Of a stretch of DNA of 64,000 nucleotides, positions 12,550-24,699 are shown piece by piece. The stretch is from Sisyra terminalis (Eukaryota; Arthropoda; Insecta; Neuroptera; Sisyridae). The stretch is from positions 682,001-746,000 of the forward strand of contig OY292278.1 in NCBI GenBank assembly GCA_958496175.1, written 5' to 3'. A model generated the notes under the pieces. The model did not search any database and had not been told where the DNA came from. It was given only the letters and a program-made list of their open reading frames with translations. Position numbers and translations under genes: made by a program. Position 1 is the first letter of the stretch, and each line of letters starts with the position of its first letter.

Positions 12550-14869
12550 TTATTTTTGCGGATATTATTGCGGTTATTTTTGCGGATATCATTGCGGTTA
12601 TTTTGCGGTGATATTTGCGGTTATTTTTGCGGATATCATTGCGGTTATTTTTGCGGATATCATTGCGGCTATTTTGCGGTAACATTTGCGGTTATTTTTG
12701 CGGATATTATTGCGGTTATTTTTGCGGATATCATTGCGGTTATTTTGCGGTGATATTTGCGGTTATTTTTGCGGATATCATTGCGGTTATTTTTGCGGAT
12801 ATTATTGCGGTTATTTTTGCGGATATCATGCGGTTATTTTTGCGGATATCATTGCGGTTATTTTGCGGTAATATTTGCGGTTATTTTTGCGGATATTATT
12901 GCGGTTATTTTTGCGGATATCATTGCGGTTATTTTGCGGTGATATTTGCGGTTATTTTTGCGGATATCATTGCGGTTATTTTCGGTGATATTTGCGGTTA
13001 TTTTTTCGGATATCATTGCGGTTATTTTTGCGGATATTATTGCGGTTATTTTTGCGGATATCATTGCGGTTATTTTTGCGGATATTATTGCGGTTATTTT
13101 TGCGGATATTATTGCGGTTATTTTTGCGGATATCATTGCGGTTATTTTGCGGTAATATTTGCGGTTATTTTTGCGGATATCATTGCGGTTATTTTTGCGG
13201 ATATCATTGCGGTTATTTGCGGTAATATTTGCGGTTATTTTTGCGGATATTATTGCGGTTATTTTTGCGGATATCATTGCGGTTATTTTGCGGTGATATT
13301 TGCGGTTATTTTTGCGGATATCATTGCGGTTATTTTCGGTGATATTTGCGGTTATTTTTGCGGATATCATTGCGGTTATTTTGCGGTGATATATGCGGTT
13401 ATTTTTGCGGATATCATTGCGGTTATTTTGCGGTGATATTTGCGGTTATTTTTGCGGATATCATTGCGGTTATTGTGCGGTAATATTTGCGGTTATTTTT
13501 GCGGATATTATTGCGGTTATTTTTGCGGATATCATTGCGGTTATTTTTGCGGATATCATTGCGGTTATTTTGCGGTGATATTTGCGGTTATTTTTGCGGA
13601 TATCATTGCGGTTATTTTGCGGTAATATTTGCGGTTATTTTTGCGGATATCATTGCGGTTATTTTGCGGTGATATTTGCGGTTATTTTTGCGGATATCAT
13701 TGCGGTTATTTTGCGGTAATATTTGCGGTTATTTTTGCTCATATCATTGCGGTTATTTTTGCGGATATCATTGCGGTTATTTTTGCGGATATTATTGCGG
13801 TTATTTTTGCGGATATTAATGCGGTTATTTTTGCGGATATCATTGCGGTTATTTTGCGGTAACATTTGCGGTTATTTTTGCGGATATTATTGCGGTTATT
13901 TTTGCGGATATCATTGCGGTTATTTCGCGGATATCATTGCGGTTATTTTTGCGGATATCATTGCGGTTATTTTGCGGTGATATTTGCGGATATTTTTGCG
14001 GATATCATTGCGTTTATTTTGCGGTGATATGTGCGGTTATTTTAGCGGATATCATTGCGGTTATTTTGCGGTGATATTAGCGGTTATTTTTGCGGATATC
14101 ATTGCGGTTATTTTGGCGGATATTATTGCGGTTATTTTTGCGGATATCATTGCGGTTATTTTGCGGTAATATTTGCGGTTATTTTTGCGGATATTATTGC
14201 GGTTATTTTGCTGTAATATTTTCGGTTAATTTTGCGGATATCATTGCGGTTATTTTTGCGGATATTATAGCGGTTATTTTTGCGGATATCATAGCGGTTA
14301 TTTTGCGGTGATATTTGCGGTTATTTGTGCGGATATCATTGCGGTTATTTTTGCGGATATTATTGCGGTTATTTTTGCGGATATTATTGCGGTTATTTTT
14401 GCGGATATCATTGCGGTTATTTTGCGGTAATATTTGCGGTTATTTTTGCGGATATTATTGCGGTTATTTTTGCGGGTATCATTGCGGTTATTTTGCGGTG
14501 ATATTTGCGGTTATTTTTGCGGATATCATTGCGGTTAATTTTGCGGATATCATTGCGGTTGTTTTGCGGAAATATTTGCGGTTATTTTTGCGGATATCAT
14601 TGCGGTTATTTTTGCGGATATTATTGCGGTTATTTTTGCGGATATCATTGCGGTTATTTTCGCGGATATCATTGCGGTTATTTTGCGGTAATATTTGCGG
14701 TTATTTTTGCGGATATCATTGCGGTTATTTTGCGGTAATATTTGCGGTTATTTTTGCGGATATCATTGCGGTTTTTTTGCGGTAATATTTGCGGTTATTT
14801 TTGCGGATATTATTGCGGTTATTTTTGCGGATATCATTGCGGTTATTTTGTGGTGATATTTGCGGTTAT
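12550..14869 (+). repeat. 2.3-kb higher-order repeat, copy c (402 bp shorter)
   Basis: This copy matches copy b at an offset of 2,316 and copy a at 5,034. It lacks about 402 bp at its left side, corresponding to roughly 9,826-10,228 of the b register. Past the junction the landmark order is the same as in a and b, down to the GCGGAAATATTT word near 14,568 and the TTTGTGGTGAT variant near 14,850. It ends where the next block's period begins. Confidence 0.9.
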
Positions 14870-14896
14870 TTTTGCGGATATCATTGCGGTTATTTT

Positions 14897-16336
14897 CGGT
14901 GATATTTGCGGTTATTTTTTCGGATATCATTGCGGTTATTTTGCGGTGATATTTGCGGTTATTTTTGCGGATATCATTGCGGTTATTTTGCGGTGATATT
15001 AGCGGTTATTTTTGCGGATATCATTGTGGTTATTTTTGCGGATATCATTGCGGTTATTTTGCGGTAATATTTGCGGTTATTTTTGCGGATATCATTGCGG
15101 TTAATTTTGCGGATATTATTGCGGTTATTTTTGCGGATATCATTGCGGTTATTTTTGCGGATATCATTGCGGTTATTTTGCGGTAATATTTGCGGTTATT
15201 TTTGCGGATATCATTGCGGTTATTTTGCGGTGATATTTGCGGTTATTTTTGCGGATATTATTGCGGTTATTTTTGCGGATATCATTGCGGTTATTTTGCG
15301 GTAATATTTGCGGTTATTATTGCGGATATCATTGCGGTTATTTTGCGGTGATATTTGCGGTTATTTTTGCGGATATCATTGCGGTTATTTTGCGGTAATA
15401 TTTGCGGTTATTTTTGCGGATATCATTGCGGTTATTTTTGCGGATATCATTGCGGTTATTTTGCGGTGATATTAGCGGTTATTTTTGCGGATATCATTGT
15501 GGTTATTTTTGCGGATATCATTGCGGTTATTTTGCGGTAATATTTGCGGTTATTTTTGCGGATATCATTGCGGTTATTTTTGCGGATATTATTGCGGTTA
15601 TTTTTGTGGATATCATTGCGGTTATTTTTGCGGATATCATTGCGGTTATTTTGCGGTAATATTTGCGGTTATTTTTGCGGATATCATTGCGGTTATTTTG
15701 CGGTAATATTTGCGGTTATTATTGCGGATATCATTGCGGTTATTTTGCGGTGATATTTGCGGTTATTTTTGCGGATATCATTGCGGTTATTTTGCGGTAA
15801 TATTTGCGGTTATTTTTGCGGATATCATTGCGGCTATTTTTGCGGATATTATTGCGGTTATTTTTGCGGATATCATTGCGGTTATTTTTGCGGATATCAT
15901 TGCGGTTATTTTGCGGTGATATTTGCGGTTATTTTTGCGGATATCATTGCGGATATTTTGCGGTAGTATTTGCGGTTATTTTGCGGATATTATTGCGGTT
16001 ATTTTTGCGGATATCATTGGGGTTATTTTGCGGTGATATTTGCGGTTATTTTTGCGGATATCATTGCGGTTATTTTGCGGTAATATTTGCGGTTATTTTT
16101 GCGGATATTATTGCGGTTATTTTTGCGGATATCATTGCGGTTATTTTGCGGTGATATTAGCGGTTATTTTTGCGGATATCATTGCGGTTATTTTTGCGGA
16201 TATCATTGCGGTTTTTTTGCGGATATCATTGCGGTTATTTTTGCGGATATTATTGCGGTTATTTTTGCGGATATCATTGCGGTTATTTTGCGGTGATATT
16301 TGCGGTTATTTTGGCGGATATCATTGCGGTTATTTT
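14897..16336 (+). repeat. Block III repeat, copy 1 (1,440 bp)
   Basis: Block III is defined by the recurring TTTTCGG marker, whose C falls at 14,897, 16,337, 17,565, 18,462, 19,690 and 21,106. Characteristic words in each copy are GATATTAGCGG and CATTGTGGTT just after the marker. This copy also contains TTATTATTGCGG, a GCGGTAGTATTT word and a CATTGGGGTT word near 16,016. Confidence 0.88.
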
Positions 16337-17564
16337 CGGTGATATTTGCGGTTATTTTTTCGGATATCATTGCGGTTATTTTGCGGTGATATTTGCGGTT
16401 ATTTTTGCGGATATCATTGCGGTTATTTTGCGGTGATATTAGCGGTTATTTTTGCGGATATCATTGTGGTTATTTTTGCGGATATCATTGCGGTTATTTT
16501 GCGGTAATATTTGCGGTTATTTTTGCGGATATCATTGCGGTTAATTTTGCGGATATTATTGCGGTTATTTTTGCGGATATCATTGCGGTTATTTTTGCGG
16601 ATATCATTGCGGTTATTTTGCGGTGATATTAGCGGTTATTTTTGCGGATATCATTGTGGTTATTTTTGCGGATATCATTGCGGTTATTTTGCGGTAATAT
16701 TTGCGGTTATTTTTGCGGATATCATTGCGGTTATTTTTGCGGATATTATTGCGGTTATTTTTGCGGATATCATTGCGGTTATTTTTGCGGATATCATTGC
16801 GGTTATTTTGCGGTAATATTTGCGGTTATTTTTGCGGATATCATTGCGGTTATTTTGCGATGATATTTGCGGTTATTTTTGCGGATATTATTGCGGTTAT
16901 TTTTGCGGATATCATTGCGGTTATTTTGCGGTAATATTTGCGGTTATTATTGCGGATATCATTGCGGTTATTTTGCGGTGATATTTGCGGTTATTTTTGC
17001 GGATATCATTGCGGTTATTTTGCGGTAATATTTGCGGTTATTTTTGCGGATATCATTGCGGCTATTTTTGCGGATATTATTGCGGTTATTTTTGCGGATA
17101 TCATTGCGGTTATTTTTGCGGATATCATTGCGGTTATTTTGCGGTGATATTTGCGGTTATTTTTGCGGATATCATTGCGGATATTTTGCGGTAGTATTTG
17201 CGGTTATTTTGCGGATATTATTGCGGTTATTTTTGCGGATATCATTGGGGTTATTTTGCGGTGATATTTGCGGTTATTTTTGCGGATATCATTGCGGTTA
17301 TTTTGCGGTAATATTTGCGGTTATTTTTGCGGATATTATTGCGGTTATTTTTGCGGATATCATTGCGGTTATTTTGCGGTGATATTAGCGGTTATTTTTG
17401 CGGATATCATTGCGGTTATTTTTGCGGATATCATTGCGGTTTTTTTGCGGTAATATTTGCGGTTATTTTTGCGGATATTATTGCGGTTATTTTTGCGGAT
17501 ATCATTGCGGTTATTTTGCGGTGATATTTGCGGTTATTTTGGCGGATATCATTGCGGTTATTTT
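16337..17564 (+). repeat. Block III repeat, copy 2 (1,228 bp)
   Basis: The marker pair, TTAGCGG and TTGTGG words and later GCGGTAGTATTT and CATTGGGG words recur in the same order as in copy 1. A TTTTGCGATGAT variant near 16,857 is shared with copy 4 (near 18,982). Copy 1 lacks it. Confidence 0.88.
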
Positions 17565-18461
17565 CGGTGATATTTGCGGTTATTTTTTCGGATATCATTG
17601 CGGTTATTTTGCGGTGATATTTGCGGTTATTTTTGCGGATATCATTGCGGTTATTTTGCGGTGATATTAGCGGTTATTTTTGCGGATATCATTGTGGTTA
17701 TTTTTGCGGATATCATTGCGGTTATTTTGCGGTAATATTTGCGGTTATTTTTGCGGATATCATTGCGGTTAATTTTGCGGATATTATTGCGGTTATTTTT
17801 GCGGATATCATTGCGGTTATTTTTGCGGATATCATTGCGGTTATTTTGCGGTAATATTTGCGGTTATTTTTGCGGATATCATTGCGGTTATTTTGCGGTG
17901 ATATTTGCGGTTATTTTTGCGGATATTATTGCGGTTATTTTTGCGGATATCATTGCGGTTATTTTGCGGTAATATTTGCGGTTATTATTGCGGATATCAT
18001 TGCGGTTATTTTGCGGTGATATTTGCGGTTATTTTTGCGGATATCATTGCGGTTATTTTGCGGTAATATTTGCGGTTATTTTTGCGGATATCATTGCGGT
18101 TATTTTTGCGGATATCATTGCGGTTATTTTGCGGTGATATTAGCGGTTATTTTTGCGGATATCATTGTGGTTATTTTTGCGGATATCATTGCGGTTATTT
18201 TGCGGTAATATTTGCGGTTATTTTTGCGGATATCATTGCGGTTATTTTGCGGTAATATTTGCGGTTATTTTTGCGGATATCATTGCGGTTATTTTTGCGG
18301 ATATCATTGCGGTTATTTTTGCGGATATCATTGCGGTTTTTTTGCGGATATCATTGCGGTTATTATTGCGGATATTATTGCGGTTATTTTTGCGGATATC
18401 ATTGCGGTTATTTTGCGGTGATATTTGCGGTTATTTTGGCGGATATCATTGCGGTTATTTT
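17565..18461 (+). repeat. Block III repeat, copy 3 (897 bp, shortened)
   Basis: This is the shortest copy. It starts like its neighbours but lacks the GCGGTAGTATTT and CATTGGGG section, consistent with an internal deletion of a few hundred bases or a register jump. It ends with a TTGGCGGATATC word just before the next marker, as copies 1, 2 and 4 do. Confidence 0.85.
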
Positions 18462-19689
18462 CGGTGATATTTGCGGTTATTTTTTCGGATATCATTGCGG
18501 TTATTTTGCGGTGATATTTGCGGTTATTTTTGCGGATATCATTGCGGTTATTTTGCGGTGATATTAGCGGTTATTTTTGCGGATATCATTGTGGTTATTT
18601 TTGCGGATATCATTGCGGTTATTTTGCGGTAATATTTGCGGTTATTTTTGCGGATATCATTGCGGTTAATTTTGCGGATATTATTGCGGTTATTTTTGCG
18701 GATATCATTGCGGTTATTTTTGCGGATATCATTGCGGTTATTTTGCGGTGATATTAGCGGTTATTTTTGCGGATATCATTGTGGTTATTTTTGCGGATAT
18801 CATTGCGGTTATTTTGCGGTAATATTTGCGGTTATTTTTGCGGATATCATTGCGGTTATTTTTGCGGATATTATTGCGGTTATTTTTGCGGATATCATTG
18901 CGGTTATTTTTGCGGATATCATTGCGGTTATTTTGCGGTAATATTTGCGGTTATTTTTGCGGATATCATTGCGGTTATTTTGCGATGATATTTGCGGTTA
19001 TTTTTGCGGATATTATTGCGGTTATTTTTGCGGATATCATTGCGGTTATTTTGCGGTAATATTTGCGGTTATTATTGCGGATATCATTGCGGTTATTTTG
19101 CGGTGATATTTGCGGTTATTTTTGCGGATATCATTGCGGTTATTTTGCGGTAATATTTGCGGTTATTTTTGCGGATATCATTGCAGCTATTTTTGCGGAT
19201 ATTATTGCGGTTATTTTTGCGGATATCATTGCGGTTATTTTTGCGGATATCATTGCGGTTATTTTGCGGTGATATTTGCGGTTATTTTTGCGGATATCAT
19301 TGCGGATATTTTGCGGTAGTATTTGCGGTTATTTTGCGGATATTATTGCGGTTATTTTTGCGGATATCATTGGGGTTATTTTGCGGTGATATTTGCGGTT
19401 ATTTTTGCGGATATCATTGCGGTTATTTTGCGGTAATATTTGCGGTTATTTTTGCGGATATTATTGCGGTTATTTTTGCGGATATCATTGCGGTTATTTT
19501 GCGGTGATATTAGCGGTTATTTTTGCGGATATCATTGCGGTTATTTTTGCGGATATCATTGCGGTTTTTTTGCGGTAATATTTGCGGTTATTTTTGCGGA
19601 TATTATTGCGGTTATTTTTGCGGATATCATTGCGGTTATTTTGCGGTGATATTTGCGGTTATTTTGGCGGATATCATTGCGGTTATTTT
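18462..19689 (+). repeat. Block III repeat, copy 4 (1,228 bp)
   Basis: This copy has the same length as copy 2 and shares its private TTTTGCGATGAT variant at an offset of 2,125 bp (1,228 + 897). That suggests copies 2-3 were duplicated as a pair. One private change, CATTGCAGCT near 19,183, is seen only here. Confidence 0.88.
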
Positions 19690-21105
19690 CGGTGATATTT
19701 GCGGTTATTTTTTCGGATATCATTGCGGTTATTTTGCGGTGATATTTGCGGTTATTTTTGCGGATATCATTGCGGTTATTTTGCGGTGATATTAGCGGTT
19801 ATTTTTGCGGATATCATTGTGGTTATTTTTGCGGATATCATTGCGGTTATTTTGCGGTAATATTTGCGGTTATTTTTGCGGATATCATTGCGGTTAATTT
19901 TGCGGATATTATTGCGGTTATTTTTGCGGATATCATTGCGGTTATTTTTGCGGATATCATTGCGGTTATTTTGCGGTAATATTTGCGGTTATTTTGGCGG
20001 ATATCATTGCGGTTATTTTGCGGTGATATTTGCGGTTATTTTTGCGGATATTATTGCGGTTATTTTTGCGGATATCATTGCGGTTATTTTGCGGTAATAT
20101 TTGCGGTTATTATTGCGGATATCATTGCGGTTATTTTGCGGTGATATTTGCGGTTATTTTTGCGGATATCATTGCGGTTATTTTGCGGTAATATTTGCGG
20201 TTATTTTTGCGGATATCATTGCGGTTATTTTTGCGGATATCATTGCGGTTATTTTGCGGTGATATTAGCGGTTATTTTTGCGGATATCATTGTGGTTATT
20301 TTTGCGGATATCATTGCGGTTATTTTGCGGTAATATTTGCGGTTATTTTTGCGGATATCATTGCGGTTATTTTGCGGTAATATTTGCGGTTATTTTTGCG
20401 GATATCATTGCGGTTATTTTTGCGGATATTATTGCGGTTATTTTTGCGGATATCATTGCGGTTATTTTTGCGGATATCATTGCGGTTATTTTGCGGTAAT
20501 ATTTGCGGTTATTTTTGCGGATATCATTGCGGTTATTTTGCGGTGATATTTGCGGTTATTTTTGCGGATATTATTGCGGTTATTTTTGCGGATATCATTG
20601 CGGTTATTTTGCGGTAATATTTGCGGTTATTATTGCGGATATCATTGCGGTTATTTTGCGGTGATATTTGCGGTTATTTTTGCGGATATCATTGCGGTTA
20701 TTTTGCGGTAATATTTGCGGTTATTTTTGCGGATATCATTGCGGCTATTTTTGCGGATATTATTGCGGTTATTTTTGCGGATATCATTGCGGTTATTTTT
20801 GCGGATATCATTGCGGTTATTTTGCGGTGATATTTGCGGTTATTTTTGCGGATATCATTGCGGATATTTTGCGGTAGTATTTGCGGTTATTTTGCGGATA
20901 TTATTGCGGTTATTTTTGCGGATATCATTGGGGTTATTTTGCGGTGATATTTGCGGTTATTTTTGCGGATATCATTGCGGTTATTTTGCGGTAATATTTG
21001 CGGTTATTTTTGCGGATATTATTGCGGTTATTTTTGCGGATATCATTGCGGTTATTTTGCGGTGATATTAGCGGTTATTTTTGCGGATATCATTGCGGTT
21101 ATTTT
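19690..21105 (+). repeat. Block III repeat, copy 5 (1,416 bp)
   Basis: This copy keeps the marker pair, TTAGCGG, TTGTGG, TAGTATTT and CATTGGGG words, with a different length from 1,228 because of extra unit groups in the middle. It has a private TTTTGGCGG word near 19,991. The next marker at 21,106 begins only a short remnant; this marker type is not seen again to the right. Confidence 0.85.
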
Positions 21106-21296
21106 CGGTGATATTTGCGGTTATTTTTTCGGATATCATTGCGGTTATTTTGCGGTGATATTTGCGGTTATTTTTGCGGATATCATTGCGGTTATTTTGC
21201 GGTGATATTTGCGGTTATTTTTGCGGATATCATTGCGGTTATTTTGCGGTAATATTTGCGGTTATTTTTGCGGATATCATTGCGGTTATTTTTGCG

Positions 21297-22737
21297 GATA
21301 TCATTGCGGTTATTTTGCGGTGATATTTGCGGTGATTTTTGCAGATATCATTGCGGTTATTTTGCGGTAATATTTGCGGTTATTTTTGCGGATATCATTG
21401 CGGTTATTTTTGCGGATATTATTGCTGTTATTTTTGCGGATATCATTGCGGTTATTTTTGCGGATATCATTGCGGTTATTTTGCGGTGATATTTGCGGTT
21501 ATTTTTGCGGATATCATTGCGGTTATTTTGCGGTAATATTTGCGGTTATTTTTGCGGATATCATTGCGGTTATTTTGCGGTGATATTTGCGGTTATTTTT
21601 GCGGATATCATTGCGGTTATTTTGCGGTAATATTTGCGGTTATTTTTGCGGATATCATTGCGGTTATTTTTGCGGATATTATTGCGGTAATTTTTGCGGA
21701 TATTATTGCGGTTATTTTTGCGTATATCATTGCGGTTATTTTGCGGTAACATTTGCGGTTATTTTTGCGGATATTATTGCGGTTATTTTTGCGGATATCA
21801 TTGCGGTTATTTTGCGGATATCATTGCGGTTATTTTTGCGGATATCATTGCGGTTATTTTGCGGTGATATTTGCGGTTATTTTTGCGGATATCATTGCGG
21901 TTATTTTGCGGTAATATTTGCGGTTATTTTTGCGGATATCATTGCGGTTATTTTTGCGGATATTATTGCGGTTATTTTTGCGGATATTATTGCGGTTAAT
22001 TTTGCGGATATCATTGCGGTTATTGTGCGGTAACATTTGCGGTTATTTTTGCGGATATTATTGCGGTTATTTTTGCGGATATCATTGCGGTTATTTTGCG
22101 GATATCATTGCGGTTATTTTGCGGTGATATTTGCGGTTATTTTTGCGGATATCATTGCGGTTATTTTGCGGTGATATTTGCGGTTATTTTTGCGGATATC
22201 ATTGCGGTTATTTTTGCGGATATTATTGCGGTATTTTTGCGGATATCATTGCGGTTATTTTTGCGGATATCATTGCGGTTATTTTGCGGTAATATTTGCG
22301 GTTATTTTTGCGGATATCATTGCGGTTATTTTTGCGGATATCATTGCGGTTATTTTGCGGTGATATTTGCGGTTATTTTTGCGGATATCATTGCGGTTAT
22401 TTTGCGGTAATATTTGCGGTTATTTTTGCGGATATCATTGCGGTTATTTTTGCGGATATTATTGCGGTTATTTTTGCGGATATTATTGCGGTTATTTTTG
22501 CGGATATCATTGCGGTTATTTTGCGGTAACATTTGCGGTTATTTTTGCGGATATTATTGCGGTTATTTTTGCGGATATCATTGCGGTTATTTTGCGGATA
22601 TCATAGCGGTTATTTTTGCGGATATCATTGCGGTTATTTTGCGGTGATATTTGCGGTTATTTTTGCGGATATCATTGCGGTTATTTTGCGGTGATATTTG
22701 CGGTTATTTTTGCGGATATCATTGCGGTTATTTTGCG
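21297..22737 (+). repeat. 1,441-bp repeat, copy 1
   Basis: This unit recurs exactly 1,441 bp to the right. Landmarks include GGTGATTTTTGCAG at 21,331 (22,772 in copy 2), TATTGCTGTT near 21,424, GCGGTAATTTTT near 21,686, GCGTATATC near 21,720, TTATTGTGCGG at 22,025 and the shortened GCGGTATTTTT word at 22,228. Confidence 0.92.
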
Positions 22738-24120
22738 GATATCATTGCGGTTATTTTGCGGTGATATTTGCGGTGATTTTTGCAGATATCATTGCGGTTA
22801 TTTTGCGGTAATATTTGCGGTTATTTTTGCGGATATCATTGCGGTTATTTTTGCGGATATTATTGCTGTTATTTTTGCGGATATCATTGCGGTTATTTTT
22901 GCGGATATCATTGCGGTTATTTTGCGGTGATATTTGCGGTTATTTTTGCGGATATCATTGCGGTTATTTTGCGGTAATATTTGCGGTTATTTTTGCGGAT
23001 ATCATTGCGGTTATTTTGCGGTGATATTTGCGGTTATTTTTGCGGATATCATTGCGGTTATTTTGCGGTAATATTTGCGGTTATTTTTGCGGATATCATT
23101 GCGGTTATTTTTGCGGATATTATTGCGGTAATTTTTGCGGATATTATTGCGGTTATTTTTGCGTATATCATTGCGGTTATTTTGCGGTAACATTTGCGGT
23201 TATTTTTGCGGATATTATTGCGGTTATTTTTGCGGATATCATTGCGGTTATTTTGCGGATATCATTGCGGTTATTTTTGCGGATATCATTGCGGTTATTT
23301 TGCGGTGATATTTGCGGTTATTTTTGCGGATATCATTGCGGTTATTTTGCGGTAATATTTGCGGTTATTTTTGCGGATATCATTGCGGTTATTTTTGCGG
23401 ATATTATTGCGGTTATTTTTGCGGATATTATTGCGGTTAATTTTGCGGATATCATTGCGGTTATTGTGCGGTAACATTTGCGGTTATTTTTGCGGATATT
23501 ATTGCGGTTATTTTTGCGGATATCATTGCGGTTATTTTGCGGATATCATTGCGGTTATTTTGCGGTGATATTTGCGGTTATTTTTGCGGATATCATTGCG
23601 GTTATTTTGCGGTGATATTTGCGGTTATTTTTGCGGATATCATTGCGGTTATTTTTGCGGATATTATTGCGGTATTTTTGCGGATATCATTGCGGTTATT
23701 TTTGCGGATATCATTGCGGTTATTTTGCGGTAATATTTGCGGTTATTTTTGCGGATATCATTGCGGTTATTTTTGCGGATATCATTGCGGTTATTTTGCG
23801 GTGATATTTGCGGTTATTTTTGCGGATATCATTGCGGTTATTTTGCGGTAATATTTGCGGTTATTTTTGCGGATATCATTGCGGTTATTTTTGCGGATAT
23901 TATTGCGGTTATTTTTGCGGATATTATTGCGGTTATTTTTGCGGATATCATTGCGGTTATTTTGCGGTAACATTTGCGGTTATTTTTGCGGATATTATTG
24001 CGGTTATTTTTGCGGATATCATTGCGGTTATTTTGCGGATATCATAGCGGTTATTTTTGCGGATATCATTGCGGTTATTTTGCGGTGATATTTGCGGTTA
24101 TTTTTGCGGATATCATTGCG
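22738..24120 (+). repeat. 1,441-bp repeat, copy 2
   Basis: This is the second copy of the unit at 21,297, with every landmark present at +1,441. The match stops near 24,120, where a GCGGTAATATTT word replaces the expected one. Confidence 0.92.
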
Positions 24121-24699
24121 GTTATTTTGCGGTAATATTTGCGGTTATTTTTGCGGATATCATTGCGGTTATTTTGCGGTGATATTTGCGGTTATTTTTG
24201 CGGATATTATTGCGGTTATTTTGCTGTAATATTTGCGGTTAATTTTGCGGATATCATTGCGGTTATTTTTGCGGATATTATTGCGGTTATTTTTGCGGAT
24301 ATCATTGCGGTTATTTTGCGGTGATATTTGCGGTTATTTTTGCGGATATCATTGCGGTTATTTTTGCGGATATTATTGCGGTTATTTTTGCGGATATTAT
24401 TGCGGTTATTTTTGCGGATATCATTGCGGCTATTTTGCGGTAACATTTGCGGTTATTTTTGCGGATATTATTGCGGTTATTTTTGCGGATATCATTGCGG
24501 TTATTTTGCGGTAGTATTTGCGGTTATTTTTGCGGATATCATTGCAGTTATTTTGCGGTGATATTTGCGGTTATATTTGCGGATATCATTGCGGTTATTT
24601 TGCGGTAAGATTTGCGGTTATTTTTGCGGATATCATTGCGGTTATTTTTGCGGATATTATTGCGGTTATTTTTGCGGATATCATTGCGGTTATTTTGCG
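24121..24699 (+). repeat. Linking segment between the 1,441-bp and 2,697-bp repeats
   Basis: This stretch consists of ordinary 24/23-bp units. It includes the GCTGTAATATTT word followed by GCGGTTAATTTT, a variant pair that appears at many places in the window. The part from about 24,518 (TTGCAGTT, then a TTATATTTGCGG and a GTAAGATTT word) recurs at +2,011 (26,529) and +4,708 (29,226). Confidence 0.75.

Noticed and set aside
12615..13436. 273-codon open frame present three times (also at 7,581 and 10,299)
   Set aside because: Its conservation follows from the 2.3-2.7-kb DNA duplication and not from selection on a protein. The translation is pure 8-residue repeat.
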